Source of the DNA: JAAYAY01 sp964429355 | Lineage (GTDB): Bacteria; Planctomycetota; Planctomycetia; Pirellulales; Thermoguttaceae | Direction: 5' to 3' | DNA length: 36,576 nucleotides | Assembly: GCA_964429355.1 (NCBI GenBank) | Contig: CAYSCH010000043.1 | Location: forward strand, 1-36,576 | Part shown: positions 16,856-24,857 of the stretch, piece by piece | Layout: the number at the start of each line of letters is the position of its first letter | Numbering within the stretch: the stretch's first letter is position 1 | Notes under the pieces: generated by a model | Databases searched by the model: none | Told to the model about the DNA's origin: nothing | What the model saw: only the letters and a program-made list of their open reading frames with translations | Program-made: the position numbers and the translations under genes

Positions 16856-17875
16856 CTATCGGCGAATCTGGAACTCGCCCGCCAGAGGCCGCGCGTCGAA
16901 TTGCAGCACGTCACCCTCGGGCGTGGTTTGCCGCACGAGCGCCAGTTCCTCACCACTTGGGTCCGTGACCACAACCTCATCCGCCGACCACGACTCGGAC
17001 AATCTAAGCTGGAGCGTGAGCGGCTGGTCGAAGAGTTGGCTGTCCGTGGAACAGGCAAGTTTGAGAGCGGCCTGGCTGGCCGTCTTTCCCTCCAGGTTCA
17101 GAGTCGCCCCAGTCCGCTCGGCCTGGTACTTGTAGATATCGGCCATGTCCGCAATCCAGAGCTCGGATTGGTGCTGCTTGACGAGATCCAAGGCGGCGCG
17201 GAAATTGGCTTCCCTCGACGCCAGACCATCGCCGATGGAATGGAAGTGGATCCTGCACCAGCCGCCCCGCTCGATGTGCCGCCCGAGGTGTTCGCGGAAG
17301 GCGGCCACGCGATTGCCGTAGGTATCATCCATGCCGAGAGAACCCGAAACATCGAACAGGTGATACTTGTCGAGATAGTAAACCAGGGGCCGGGTAGTCG
17401 TCCACCACGTGCCGCCGCCGAGGTTCAGGGGCAGCAGCTTGCTCCGTTTGGGAAACAGCCTCCAAATGGCTTCCGAAGCCTCGCCAATCTCGTGTTCCAT
17501 ATCTACATCATTGTCAGCCCCTCGATGATGAGCCGTGTGGTTGGCCAACTCCTGGTCGCCTTCCTGTGCGACGGCCTGCCACTCAGCAATCTGGTCCTGA
17601 AAGTCCGAACGCTGCCGGCTTCCCGGAGGAAAAGCCCCCGGATTGACCATGAAGGTCCCGCGAAAACCGTACTCTCGCAAGGTAGGGATTGCCACCGCGA
17701 GATGCGTCGGGTGAGAATCATCAAAGCGGATGCTGAGCGCCGCCCGTCGGCCGCAGTACCATTTGCAGACGGTGGCACGAAGGCCGGTGAGGCAATCGGC
17801 GGCCTGGCGGTCCTTCTCAGGGACACCGCCAACGTGTGCGTCTGGTGGCTCGACTGCCTGAACGGTGTAGGTCAC
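16856..17875 (-). CDS. Polysaccharide deacetylase (NodB-type), downstream part of an interrupted gene
   Basis: The frame carries the catalytic NodB homology domain: ALSIRFDDSHPTH with the metal/base Asp pair, a GFRGTFMVNPG strand, ANHTAHH as the His-x3-His-type metal motif, and IHFHSIGDG near the end as the last catalytic His. A C-terminal beta-sandwich (about residues 250-339) follows. Such enzymes remove N- or O-acetyl groups from sugars outside the cell. By itself this part has no signal peptide, and its GTG start (17875) has no good ribosome site. Reading back in the same frame, codons continue without a gap to a TGA at 17909-17911 and then straight into the secreted N-terminal part (17909-18253). 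So it is almost certainly the second half of one gene split by a nonsense codon. Whether any active enzyme is made is doubtful. Confidence 0.75.
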   Translation of the reverse strand: MTYTVQAVEPPDAHVGGVPEKDRQAADCLTGLRATVCKWYCGRRAALSIRFDDSHPTHLAVAIPTLREYGFRGTFMVNPGAFPPGSRQRSDFQDQIAEWQAVAQEGDQELANHTAHHRGADNDVDMEHEIGEASEAIWRLFPKRSKLLPLNLGGGTWWTTTRPLVYYLDKYHLFDVSGSLGMDDTYGNRVAAFREHLGRHIERGGWCRIHFHSIGDGLASREANFRAALDLVKQHQSELWIADMADIYKYQAERTGATLNLEGKTASQAALKLACSTDSQLFDQPLTLQLRLSESWSADEVVVTDPSGEELALVRQTTPEGDVLQFDARPLAGEFQIRR

Positions 17876-17908
17876 CGACTCCGCGGGGACCGTCAGAAAC
17901 AGCCTCTG

Positions 17909-18253
17909 TCACTCGATCCCCCCGCGCCGCACGGGTATGGCTCGGCCGGCCGAATCACGGACCTCCACATTTTGAAAAGGCCACGCCTCGCGGCCCGATT
18001 GGTTCAGCTCGATGCGGAATGTCAGCGGCCCGCGTTCCGTGTGGGGCATGACGTCGATTTCGACCCTGAATTTCTGTGGCGAGCGAATCGAAAACGTTGC
18101 GGGGCCCCTGTAATCGACAAGTTCAATACTGGCGCCAGGCAATTCGACCGGCGCAGCGGCCTGGAGCGTCGGCGTCAGGAAACACGCGGTAAAGATGCAG
18201 AGGATGACGGTGCAGAAAGGATGGATCTCGCGGTGACGGTGGCAATGATACAT
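17909..18253 (-). CDS. N-terminal secreted part of the interrupted deacetylase gene
   Basis: This 114-codon frame starts at ATG 18253 with AAGGTG upstream and encodes a signal peptide (hydrophobic CTVILCIFTACFLTPTLQA, cleaved near QAAAP) plus a beta-sandwich with PATFSIRSPQKFRVEIDV and VEVRDSAGRAIPVRRGG. It ends at a TGA (17909-17911) in the sequence GGIE-stop-QRLFLTVPAESV. The frame then continues unbroken into the NodB domain gene. A Trp codon (TGG) changed to TGA would give the natural-looking GGIEWQRLFLTVP. The joined gene would encode 465 residues: signal peptide, beta-sandwich, NodB domain, beta-sandwich. Alternatives are a sequencing error or readthrough; selenocysteine is unlikely at this non-catalytic spot. 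Confidence 0.6.
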   Translation of the reverse strand: MYHCHRHREIHPFCTVILCIFTACFLTPTLQAAAPVELPGASIELVDYRGPATFSIRSPQKFRVEIDVMPHTERGPLTFRIELNQSGREAWPFQNVEVRDSAGRAIPVRRGGIE

Positions 18254-18556
18254 GACTTGGCACCTTGCTTCAAATGGAACGGTCGTGCCGCAACAAGGGC
18301 TCTCTCCTGCCAGAATCACCTGTTCATACCGGCCGTCATTGTAGGGCCTGCACTTTCCATTCACCACAGCGGTGGCCGGAAAACCCGAATTTCCCGCCAA
18401 AGAGTTGACTTCTCAGCGCAGCGTCGTCAGACTGTCGGCTGACGGGCGGAATACCTGGGGGACGGTGCTTCCAGTGCGGCTTGAACCGAACCTCCTTTGC
18501 CCGTTCGCGACGATGTGGCCTCCATCAACAAACCCCTACTCAGCTCTGTGATCGCC
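18254..18556. other. Divergent intergenic stretch
   Basis: These 303 bases separate the deacetylase gene (minus) from the fucose-isomerase-like gene (plus), so promoters for both should lie here. A weak candidate for the plus direction is described at 18405-18433. No gene or strong dyad was seen. Confidence 0.4.
18405..18433 (+). promoter_or_regulatory. Weak candidate promoter for the fucose-isomerase-like gene
   Basis: TTGACT (18405-18410, five of six consensus bases) is followed after 17 bases by CAGACT (18428-18433), a poor -10 with three matching bases. The leader would be about 115 bases. The position upstream of the gene is reasonable, but the -10 is weak. Confidence 0.25.
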
Positions 18557-20053
18557 ATGGCCAACTTTCCCCATCTCCCTTACCACGGGTGCAATTGCTG
18601 CTCGGTATCGCGACGTTGTTTCGTCGCTTCCTCGATCGCGGCCTTTGCGGCTACCTCTTTCTTCGCTGTAGGGGCGGAAGAAGGTTCTTCCGAAGCCCCG
18701 CTCGACGAACCGATCAACATGGGCTCGTTGCGCCCCACCCCTAAGGTGCGAATCCGCGAGGTTATCGTACGACAGCCGCCCCCCTACTGGCTCGGCTGGC
18801 CGGGAACTTCCTACGATCTCGAGGGCCACCGCAAGGAGTACGAAGCGGCCTTCCAGGCAATGGCCAAGAGCGCGAAGGTAGACCTGGAGATGGACCCGGC
18901 GCCGATCGAGAAGCAGGAAAACGTCGCCCCCTGGGCCGCGAAGGCCAAGGCCGATCAGGTTGACGCCGTGCTCGTCCACTTGCAGGAAATCCACTGCTGG
19001 CCCTGGCTCGCGCCGATCATCGAGGCCGGGATTCCGCTCATCGTCTGGGCACCCATCGGTACGGCCTTCACGCAGCATGTGTTGCGGATCTCCCGATTGC
19101 CCAAGGTCCACGTGATTTCTTCCCTGAATACCACCGCGGTTGAGCAGGCCTTCCGGATGGTCCGAGCCAAACGGCAATTTGAGGAAACGCGGCTGCTCGT
19201 CGTCCGGGGCGCCGAACGCAAGGAGGCCGTTCTGGAACGGCTCGGCACAAAAGTGCGTTACATCCCGCGCGACACATTCTCGCAACTGTTCGAACGCATG
19301 CCGCTCACAGATGAAGCCCGCGAGATCGCCAAGTCTGCGGCGGCCAACGCTGAGAAAGTCATCGAGCCCACGGAGCAGGATCTGCATAACGCCGCCAGGG
19401 CATTTCTGACCGCCAAGCGGCTTTGCCGCGACGAGAAGTCCAACGCTCTGACGTCGGACTGCCTGGGGATGGTTTCCTCGCGAGTCATGCCGACCCCGCC
19501 CTGCATGGCCGCATCCATGTTCCAGGATGGAGGCGTCACTTTCGGTTGCGAGGCCGACGTGTTCGGGGCTATGTCGCTGATGCTCTCCAGCTACCTGTTT
19601 GACAAGCCAGGGTTCATGAACGATCCCGTTCCCGAGACGGTCGAGAACCTGCTTCTGGCTGCCCACTGTGTCTGCGGCACACGGATCGACGGTTTCGACA
19701 AACCTGCGGAACGCCATCGATTGCGTTCGCACTCGGAGTCCGCCCTCGGTGTGGCCCTGCAGGTTCTTTGGAAAGAAGATCGGCCGGTGACGCTGGTCAA
19801 GTTCAGCAACCCCAACGAGTTGATCCTCGATACCGGCGTGGTCGTTGGCAACCAGGAAACGCCCCCCGCCGGTGGTTGCCGCACCGATGTGAAGATCAAG
19901 ATGGACCGTATGGAAGATGCCCGTGACGTAATGGGCTTCCACCAGGTGGTGTTTGCAGGCAATCATCGCCGCGACGTGGAGAACTTCTGCCAGATGTGGG
20001 GTATCAAGGTCGTCAATTCGCCGGAGAAAGCTCCGCGGGAGGAGAGGGTATGA
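18557..20053 (+). CDS. Tat-exported L-fucose/arabinose-isomerase-like protein
   Basis: This 498-residue protein starts at ATG 18557, giving a twin-arginine signal: SRRCFVASSIAAFAATSFFAVGA (residues 18-40; first twenty: S18 to F37), preceded by C12-x-x-C15. No clear SD precedes it; an upstream TTG (18497) is possible. The mature part resembles the fucose/arabinose-isomerase fold seen in uncharacterised planctomycete proteins: an N-terminal domain with QVDAVLVHLQEIH and PLIVWAPIGTA, and a C-terminal part with TSDCLGMVSS, GVTFGCEADVFGAM and AAHCVCGTRIDG, where the Glu/Asp/His of E-x-D...HC could bind metal. The family isomerises aldoses to ketoses, normally in the cytoplasm; export by Tat is unusual. 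The next gene overlaps its stop codon (ATGA), so the two are translationally coupled. A related protein is encoded at 21479-23023 on the other strand. Confidence 0.72.
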   Translation: MANFPHLPYHGCNCCSVSRRCFVASSIAAFAATSFFAVGAEEGSSEAPLDEPINMGSLRPTPKVRIREVIVRQPPPYWLGWPGTSYDLEGHRKEYEAAFQAMAKSAKVDLEMDPAPIEKQENVAPWAAKAKADQVDAVLVHLQEIHCWPWLAPIIEAGIPLIVWAPIGTAFTQHVLRISRLPKVHVISSLNTTAVEQAFRMVRAKRQFEETRLLVVRGAERKEAVLERLGTKVRYIPRDTFSQLFERMPLTDEAREIAKSAAANAEKVIEPTEQDLHNAARAFLTAKRLCRDEKSNALTSDCLGMVSSRVMPTPPCMAASMFQDGGVTFGCEADVFGAMSLMLSSYLFDKPGFMNDPVPETVENLLLAAHCVCGTRIDGFDKPAERHRLRSHSESALGVALQVLWKEDRPVTLVKFSNPNELILDTGVVVGNQETPPAGGCRTDVKIKMDRMEDARDVMGFHQVVFAGNHRRDVENFCQMWGIKVVNSPEKAPREERV

Positions 20054-21210
20054 CTCGCCTTCGCACTTTCCTGTCGATTGCGGTGGTCGTGCTTTTACCG
20101 GCTGCCGGCGCCTCCGGCGACGTGGAAATTCGCTCGCCGGGCTCTCCACCTTCAAAGGTCACCGGTGACGGGACCCTCGTGGAACCGTGGGGGGCCGTAC
20201 GTCTCCAGATCGTCAAGCCTGTAAACGCCCAGATCGTGGACCATCGTGCCGAAGAGGCCCCCATGCCCCTGGCGATTACCTGTGCCGAAGCGGGGCCGGT
20301 TACGCTGACCGTATCGGCCTACCGGGCTCCCGTGTGGCCCTCGGGTGTCGACGTGCTCGAAGCCGTCGCAGTCAACTCCCGTGACGAAGCGGCGAAGGTC
20401 GAACTGGAACTGGTGGTTCCCGAAGCGATGCAGATTGGCGAGTCAACCGGTGCGATCGAGAAGCAGCCTTCCCTGGTGCTGCCCGGCAATCTTATCCCCA
20501 TCCGCCAGGAGCGGGAGTGGGGCTGTATCGAAGCCGTATCGGCGTTGCCCGGTTGGGCCAAGCCCAGTGTGGCTTGTGACCCGGCCTTTCGGAACATCTC
20601 GGCCGGCATGGGGGGCGTGCCCATCCGCTACCGCTTCGCCGTGGAGCCGGGCTCCAAACGAACGGTCTTGCTGGGGTTCTGTGAGAGTCATCACCCGAGT
20701 GCCGGGCTGCGCCCGCTACTGACCCAGGTCGAGGGAACCGAAGTACGCGCCGTCGATCCGGTTGCCGCCTGGGGCCGCCATGTACCCGGCGTGGAACGGT
20801 TTGACGCGGCCGATTCCAACGGCGACGGCCGCCTGGACCTGGCCGTTGCGCCCCATCCCCAGGCCTCGGACCGAAACACGATCCTCAACGTGATTTGGGT
20901 TTTCGACCCGACGATCCAAATCGATGAGAAGAAACTGATTGCCGGCGAACTCAACGATCAGGCCCAACGCTACGTCGACGTTGGGGGTGATAACGACCAG
21001 CTGTTTTACATGCCTGGAAACGTGCGATTCGCCCTGGATCTTGGACCCAAGGAGCAAACGGAGTTCTTCTTCCTCGTTCGCAGCCCCGATTGCCAGCAGC
21101 TCCCCGACCAGTCACTCGGGCTCTGGAGCCGCGAAAGTCTGCGGAAGGCCGCCGCCGACGTCTGGAAGGACCGTTGGCCAGAGCCGGCAGCCCCTGCCGA
21201 GAACAAGTAG
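20050..21210 (+). CDS. Secreted protein of unknown function coupled to the isomerase-like gene
   Basis: I do not recognise this 386-residue protein. Its ATG overlaps the stop codon of the gene before it (ATGA), and GGAGGAGAGGG lies directly upstream, so translation is coupled. Residues 1-23 are a signal peptide (cleavage near GASGDV). The remainder is rich in beta strands and contains an EF-hand-like calcium loop, DAADSNGDGRLD (residues 252-263), then a strand FALDLGPKEQTEFFFLVRS near the end. This reads like an extracytoplasmic beta-sandwich or carbohydrate-binding protein (inference). Its coupling to the Tat-exported isomerase-like protein suggests they act together, perhaps as a complex. 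A small frame with its own strong SD follows 28 bases downstream. Confidence 0.75.
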   Translation: MTRLRTFLSIAVVVLLPAAGASGDVEIRSPGSPPSKVTGDGTLVEPWGAVRLQIVKPVNAQIVDHRAEEAPMPLAITCAEAGPVTLTVSAYRAPVWPSGVDVLEAVAVNSRDEAAKVELELVVPEAMQIGESTGAIEKQPSLVLPGNLIPIRQEREWGCIEAVSALPGWAKPSVACDPAFRNISAGMGGVPIRYRFAVEPGSKRTVLLGFCESHHPSAGLRPLLTQVEGTEVRAVDPVAAWGRHVPGVERFDAADSNGDGRLDLAVAPHPQASDRNTILNVIWVFDPTIQIDEKKLIAGELNDQAQRYVDVGGDNDQLFYMPGNVRFALDLGPKEQTEFFFLVRSPDCQQLPDQSLGLWSRESLRKAAADVWKDRWPEPAAPAENK

Positions 21211-21238
21211 GGACGCTCCAACTAAGGAGATAGACACC

Positions 21239-21319
21239 ATGCAATGGTCGTCGATTGCCGTATGCTCACACGACCGAACCTGGAACCGGTCCCCTTGGTT
21301 GGCTGGAATAGCGTGGTAA
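21239..21319 (+). CDS. Mini-ORF with a strong ribosome binding site (26 codons)
   Basis: AAGGAGATAGACACC precedes an ATG at near-ideal spacing, 28 bases after the stop of the coupled secreted-protein gene. The frame encodes only 26 residues starting MQWSSIAVCSHDRTWNR and ending at TAA 21319, with no recognisable domain. The quality of the ribosome site suggests that a third gene of this operon once began here and has been lost downstream, or that a small peptide is made. Nothing homologous to a known protein was seen in 21320-21478. Confidence 0.3.
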   Translation: MQWSSIAVCSHDRTWNRSPWLAGIAW

Positions 21320-21478
21320 TTCACGGTCGAAAGACACGAAATACGGGCTACCGTTGCACGTCACAGCGGCGTCCATGATCTCGTCCTACTGCGAGAGACC
21401 GATTCGCGGTGAATCCTTTGTGGCAGACGAGTTATTAGCTTATTCTCGCCTTTGTGCGATTTCCTGCCTCTCGCGCCG

Positions 21479-23023
21479 TCACGATTCTATCTCCGAGACA
21501 TTATCCCACACAAGCCCGATCTTCCTCGCCGCATATCCGGCCTCCCGCAGATAGTCGCCGTAGACCATCATCCAGTGCGAATCGCGGGTCTCCGCGATGA
21601 GCCGCCTCCAATCGCCCAGGATTTCCACGTCCTGCTGGCTTCGGCAGATGGCGAAGTCAGGGTTGTCGCGGACGATGCCTTTGATGCCGACCCAGCGGCC
21701 GGTGGCATACTCGGGACTGATGGCGCAGACCGGCTGGCCAAGTGGCATGTCGATCTTCGGGGCAGCCCCGAATTCCGACTCATAGTGGGTCATGATCCGC
21801 ACCGGCTCGTAACTCCGCCCATCCATACGCCGCGGGGCCGTGCAGTGGGCGCAGGTAACTAGGCCCTTGTGGGGGAAGGTCGAGTTGTGCATGAAGACCG
21901 GCTTGCCGGCAATGTGGCGGAGGAGCATCCCCACGGGCACGATCACGAAGTCGGACTCGCAGAAGGCAATGTACCCCTCGTCGTTCAACCAGCTCAACGG
22001 CATGCAGGCGGTCGTATCCGACATTTCGATGATCGTTCCCATGCACGAGTTGATCGTGATCGCCGAGGCGCCGTATTCCTGGAGCCAATGTCTGAAGATC
22101 GTGTAAAGCGAGAATGCGTCGTGGACGAACTTCTTCTCCGTTTCGAGCTTCGTGTTCGGCATAGCCAGGTAGCGGTCGGTCCACGCGGCACATTTCTGCT
22201 GAAGGTTCCCGTCCTCGCGGACCGCCTTCAAATGGGCCGAAAGATCGTCGTAGGCGATGTTGACGATCTCCAGGTGGTATCGCCCACGTGCAACGTCGGG
22301 GGCGGTATCGTCGTACTTGCCCTGCGGGCCGCCGAGGGCCAGGATTCGCTGGCCAACAAAGTTCTTGAGTCCCTGGAGGGCCCGCAACCGCCAGAGCACC
22401 TCCTCGTAGTCATCGACCACCACGTCGTCAAGCGTTACGGGGCCGTGGTTGTCGGCACTGTTCTCCTTCCAGAGTTCCGGTGACGGGACCTTGAAAAACC
22501 GTGTCCCCAGACACTCGTAGCCATAATATGTGGGGCCGACACGGTGACGGACGAAGACCACCGTGTCTCGCTTTGGATCCGCGGCACAGCAGGGCTGAAA
22601 CAGACGGGCGTTGGAGGCGGCGTAGAGCAGCACCGCATCAAAATCGCCTCGTTGAACAGCCGCGGCTTCCTCTTCTGTAGAAACCTTGATCGCCGGCAGA
22701 ATCTCCAGGGGAAAATCCGCCTGGGCCTGCAGGGCTTTGAGCTCCCCGGCGATACGCTCCATTTCTTCCGTGGCGGCCGTTTCGTTGACCACCTCACCCC
22801 ACGATCGCCACGAGGCCTTCGCCCGCGGGGCCTGGTTGGCGTGGGCTAGAATCGGCTGTACCCTGAGCGGCCGTCCTGGAACGAGGAGCGGCTTGTCCGG
22901 GTTCCAGGGGTCAACGTCGGCCAAGGCGGCTCGTACGGTCGATGTGACTCCCAGAAGGCTGGCGGTAACTCCCGCCGTGGCGAGCACGTTGAATTGTCGG
23001 CGATTCATGCAGTGGTCGCACAT
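21479..23023 (-). CDS. Tat-exported L-fucose-isomerase-like protein (second copy)
   Basis: This 514-residue protein starts at ATG 23023, nine bases after AAGGAG. The N-terminus MCDHCMNRRQFNVLATAG is a twin-arginine signal (RR at 8-9) preceded by C2-x-x-C5. The mature part shares its layout with the protein at 18557-20053: an N-terminal alpha/beta domain with FDAVLLYAAS, a middle SCMGTIIEMS and CMPLSWLNDEGYIAFCESD, then GMLLRHIAGKPVFMHN and TCAHCTAPRRMDG. The E-S-D and A-H-C segments align with the E-A-D and A-H-C segments of the other copy and probably form the metal site of the fucose/arabinose-isomerase fold. Sequence identity between the copies is low, so they likely act on different substrates. 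It converges on the operon at 18557-21319. Isomerase activity is inferred from fold only. Confidence 0.75.
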   Translation of the reverse strand: MCDHCMNRRQFNVLATAGVTASLLGVTSTVRAALADVDPWNPDKPLLVPGRPLRVQPILAHANQAPRAKASWRSWGEVVNETAATEEMERIAGELKALQAQADFPLEILPAIKVSTEEEAAAVQRGDFDAVLLYAASNARLFQPCCAADPKRDTVVFVRHRVGPTYYGYECLGTRFFKVPSPELWKENSADNHGPVTLDDVVVDDYEEVLWRLRALQGLKNFVGQRILALGGPQGKYDDTAPDVARGRYHLEIVNIAYDDLSAHLKAVREDGNLQQKCAAWTDRYLAMPNTKLETEKKFVHDAFSLYTIFRHWLQEYGASAITINSCMGTIIEMSDTTACMPLSWLNDEGYIAFCESDFVIVPVGMLLRHIAGKPVFMHNSTFPHKGLVTCAHCTAPRRMDGRSYEPVRIMTHYESEFGAAPKIDMPLGQPVCAISPEYATGRWVGIKGIVRDNPDFAICRSQQDVEILGDWRRLIAETRDSHWMMVYGDYLREAGYAARKIGLVWDNVSEIES

Positions 23024-23053
23024 GGGTAGATGCTCCTTGTAAACAGCCCCGGG

Positions 23054-23104
23054 GGGTCCGGCTTGTATGTCACTGTCAAGCCCCATTGTAGTGTGCTGCC
23101 GGAC
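23054..23104. promoter_or_regulatory. Nested inverted repeats upstream of the second isomerase-like gene
   Basis: GGTCCGGC (23054-23061) and GCCGGACC (23097-23104) form a perfect 8-base inverted repeat. Inside it, GGCTTG (23059-23064) and CAAGCC (23076-23081) form a second, overlapping 6-base dyad with 11 bases between the arms. The two could be mutually exclusive hairpins in the leader of the minus-strand gene or binding sites. They lie 31-81 bases before its start codon. No riboswitch class was recognised. Confidence 0.3.
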
Positions 23105-23449
23105 CGGCAAACAGGGTCGCTCTTCGACCGCGCCGTTTCCCCTAGCCCATCAGATTTGGGCACCTCCGCCGAACTCAGAGTTCTCTGCCGAGTTCCACCG
23201 CGATGGCCGGTGCGGCCGGGGCATCACGCTGCCCATCCTGTTCAAATACCCACATTCCCGGTCTCCCGTTGCCGAAGCCGTGCTTGGCGAGATGGCCAGG
23301 AAGCCATTGACCTCTCCTTCGCTGCTGCCTGCACAAACGCGTCTCGCCGGAGACGCAAGTTCCGGCTCCGCCCCTCAATGGACATGGCTCAAAGCCCATA
23401 GCTCGCTTGCACCGGGAGCCCACCGCGAGTAGGCTGAAATGGAACCGGC

Positions 23450-23462
23450 GGCGTCTGACGCC
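23450..23462. promoter_or_regulatory. 13-base perfect dyad upstream of the hydroxypyruvate-isomerase-like gene
   Basis: GGCGTC-T-GACGCC is a perfect dyad with a single central base, ending 47 bases before the ATG at 23510. Its size and position fit an operator for a dimeric repressor, though chance is possible in GC-rich DNA. Confidence 0.25.
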
Positions 23463-23509
23463 TGGCAAGCAAGACTCAGTACCTGTAATCGATTCTCAGG
23501 AGATTCCTC

Positions 23510-24436
23510 ATGCGCCTATCTCGTCGAAACATATTGGCCGGAGCGGCCGGCACGCTGGCTGCGGCAGCGACAGGCGTTGCCCAGATCGGCTCGGCTCAGG
23601 AAAGAAAAGTACGGCGGCAACGGGCGAGCGCAGAGGGGCCTGCTGTCGTCAACGACCGAATCCATCAATCCGTTTGTGAATGGTGTTTCACCGGGGCATG
23701 CTCCTCCAAGCCGATGTCTCTCGAACAGCTCTGCAAGCTCTGCAACGAGTTGGGCGTCAAGTCCGTCGAACTGGTCGACCCGCCCGGCTGGCCGACCCTC
23801 AAGAAGCACAACCTCATCTGCGGCCTGGCCAACAGCCACGGGTTCGTCGATGGCTTCAACGATCCGGCTAACTGGGAGATGTGCATCGACAAGACCAAGA
23901 AAGCCATCGACGACTGCGCCGCCGCCGGTTTCCCGAACGTGATTTGCTTCCCCGGTTTCCGGCACGGGATCCCGGATGACGTCGGCCTCGAGAATACGAT
24001 CAAAGGGCTCAAGAAGGTCGTTGGCTACGCGGAGCAGAAAAAGATCAATCTGATCCTCGAGGTGCTCAACAGCCGCGTCGACGAGGAAATGAAAGGGCAC
24101 CCGGACTACATGGGGGATTCGGTCGAGTGGTGTGTCGAGGTCTGCAAGCAGATCGCCTCGGAACGCATGAAGATCCTCTTCGATGTCTACCACGTGCAAA
24201 TCATGCAGGGCGACATCATCCGCCGAATCAAGGCTAATGCCGAGTACATCGGCCATTACCACACGGCCGGCAACCCCGGACGCAACGAACTGGACGACAA
24301 CCAGGAAATCAACTACCCGCCGATCATGCGCACGATCGTGGAGACGGGCTACCAAGGCCTGGTCGCACAGGAGTTCATTCCCACACGAGATCCCGCCACG
24401 ACCTTGCGTGAAGCCGTCTCCCTGTGCGACGTGTGA
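23510..24436 (+). CDS. Tat-exported hydroxypyruvate-isomerase-like TIM-barrel protein
   Basis: This 308-residue protein begins with a twin-arginine signal (MRLSRRNILAGAAG, RR at 5-6, cleavage near GSAQE); CAGGAGA precedes the ATG. After a basic linker the protein matches the hydroxypyruvate isomerase (Hyi) branch of the xylose-isomerase-like TIM barrels: LILEVLNSR carries the first metal Glu, ILFDVYHVQIM the metal Asp and His, IGHYHTAGNPGRNE the characteristic Hyi loop, and VAQEFIPTRDP the last metal Glu. Cytoplasmic Hyi interconverts hydroxypyruvate and tartronate semialdehyde. Exported versions with RR signals are frequent in planctomycetes and their substrate is not established. The gene stands alone, with a likely terminator downstream (24581-24609). 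Confidence 0.85.
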   Translation: MRLSRRNILAGAAGTLAAAATGVAQIGSAQERKVRRQRASAEGPAVVNDRIHQSVCEWCFTGACSSKPMSLEQLCKLCNELGVKSVELVDPPGWPTLKKHNLICGLANSHGFVDGFNDPANWEMCIDKTKKAIDDCAAAGFPNVICFPGFRHGIPDDVGLENTIKGLKKVVGYAEQKKINLILEVLNSRVDEEMKGHPDYMGDSVEWCVEVCKQIASERMKILFDVYHVQIMQGDIIRRIKANAEYIGHYHTAGNPGRNELDDNQEINYPPIMRTIVETGYQGLVAQEFIPTRDPATTLREAVSLCDV

Positions 24437-24857
24437 GCAACATTGCGTCATGGCCGGCGCGCTGGCAACTGTCTGGGCGAAGTCTGGCGGCCGAGAATCG
24501 AGCGAACGGAACGTACCGAACACACAAATGTGCGTCGAAACGTCCCACCCCACGCCAACCTGGTGTGGGGATCGCCACACCCGGTGGTCTACACAACCAC
24601 CGGTTTGTTAGCTGGTTCCTGAGACACGCTGTCCCGCCGCGACAAACGGTGGGGATGGAAACCATGCTCGACTCCCGGTTCGCCAGATATTCACCCCGAA
24701 TCCCGATCAGGAGCCGGGCTTCGTTGGCTTTTCTGACTCACAAGGGTTCAACGGCGACGAATCGACGATCCAGATGTCCGGCGTTCACGCGCCGGCACAA
24801 GACCCGCTCGCCATCCTAATGAACCCCAAAGGCCGACGGAGGTGTCGGCGCAGGCCG
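24437..24857. other. Intergenic stretch between two convergent genes
   Basis: These 421 bases lie between the ends of the hydroxypyruvate-isomerase-like gene (plus) and the GH43-type gene (minus). Apart from two adjacent hairpins (24548-24603) nothing is recognisable. Confidence 0.45.
24548..24609 (+). terminator. Two adjacent hairpins, second with a short T-run
   Basis: CCCCACGCC / GGTGTGGGG (24548-24570) form a nine-pair stem with one G-U pair and a five-base loop. Ten bases later CCGGTGGT / ACCACCGG (24581-24603) form a perfect eight-pair stem with a seven-base loop, followed by TTTGTT. The pair ends transcription from the hydroxypyruvate-isomerase-like gene 112 bases upstream, or serves both convergent genes. 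The T-run is short, so efficiency is uncertain. Confidence 0.5.

Larger units (their letters stand above)
23024..23509. other. Divergent intergenic stretch with dyads
   Basis: These 486 bases separate two divergently transcribed Tat-signal genes. I see no gene. Dyads at 23054-23104 and 23450-23462 are listed separately. A TTGACA on the minus strand (23073-23078) lacks a -10 at 16-19 bases. Confidence 0.45.

Noticed and set aside
17909..17911. Selenocysteine at the in-frame TGA of the deacetylase gene.
   Set aside because: The site is outside the catalytic motifs, in a linker strand where Trp fits, and no SECIS-like hairpin was apparent directly after it.
16736..20155. Long antisense frames over the deacetylase region (568 codons, plus) and the fucose-isomerase-like gene (539 codons, minus).
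   Set aside because: Shadow composition, no ribosome sites, and the opposite strands carry clear motifs.
23050..23078. TTGACA on the minus strand as the promoter of the second fucose-isomerase-like gene.
   Set aside because: The positions 16-19 bases downstream are all C/G, so no -10 box is possible.
23067..23432. A 121-codon plus-strand frame in the intergenic stretch before the hydroxypyruvate-isomerase-like gene.
   Set aside because: No ribosome site, no domain and a composition like the surrounding non-coding frames.
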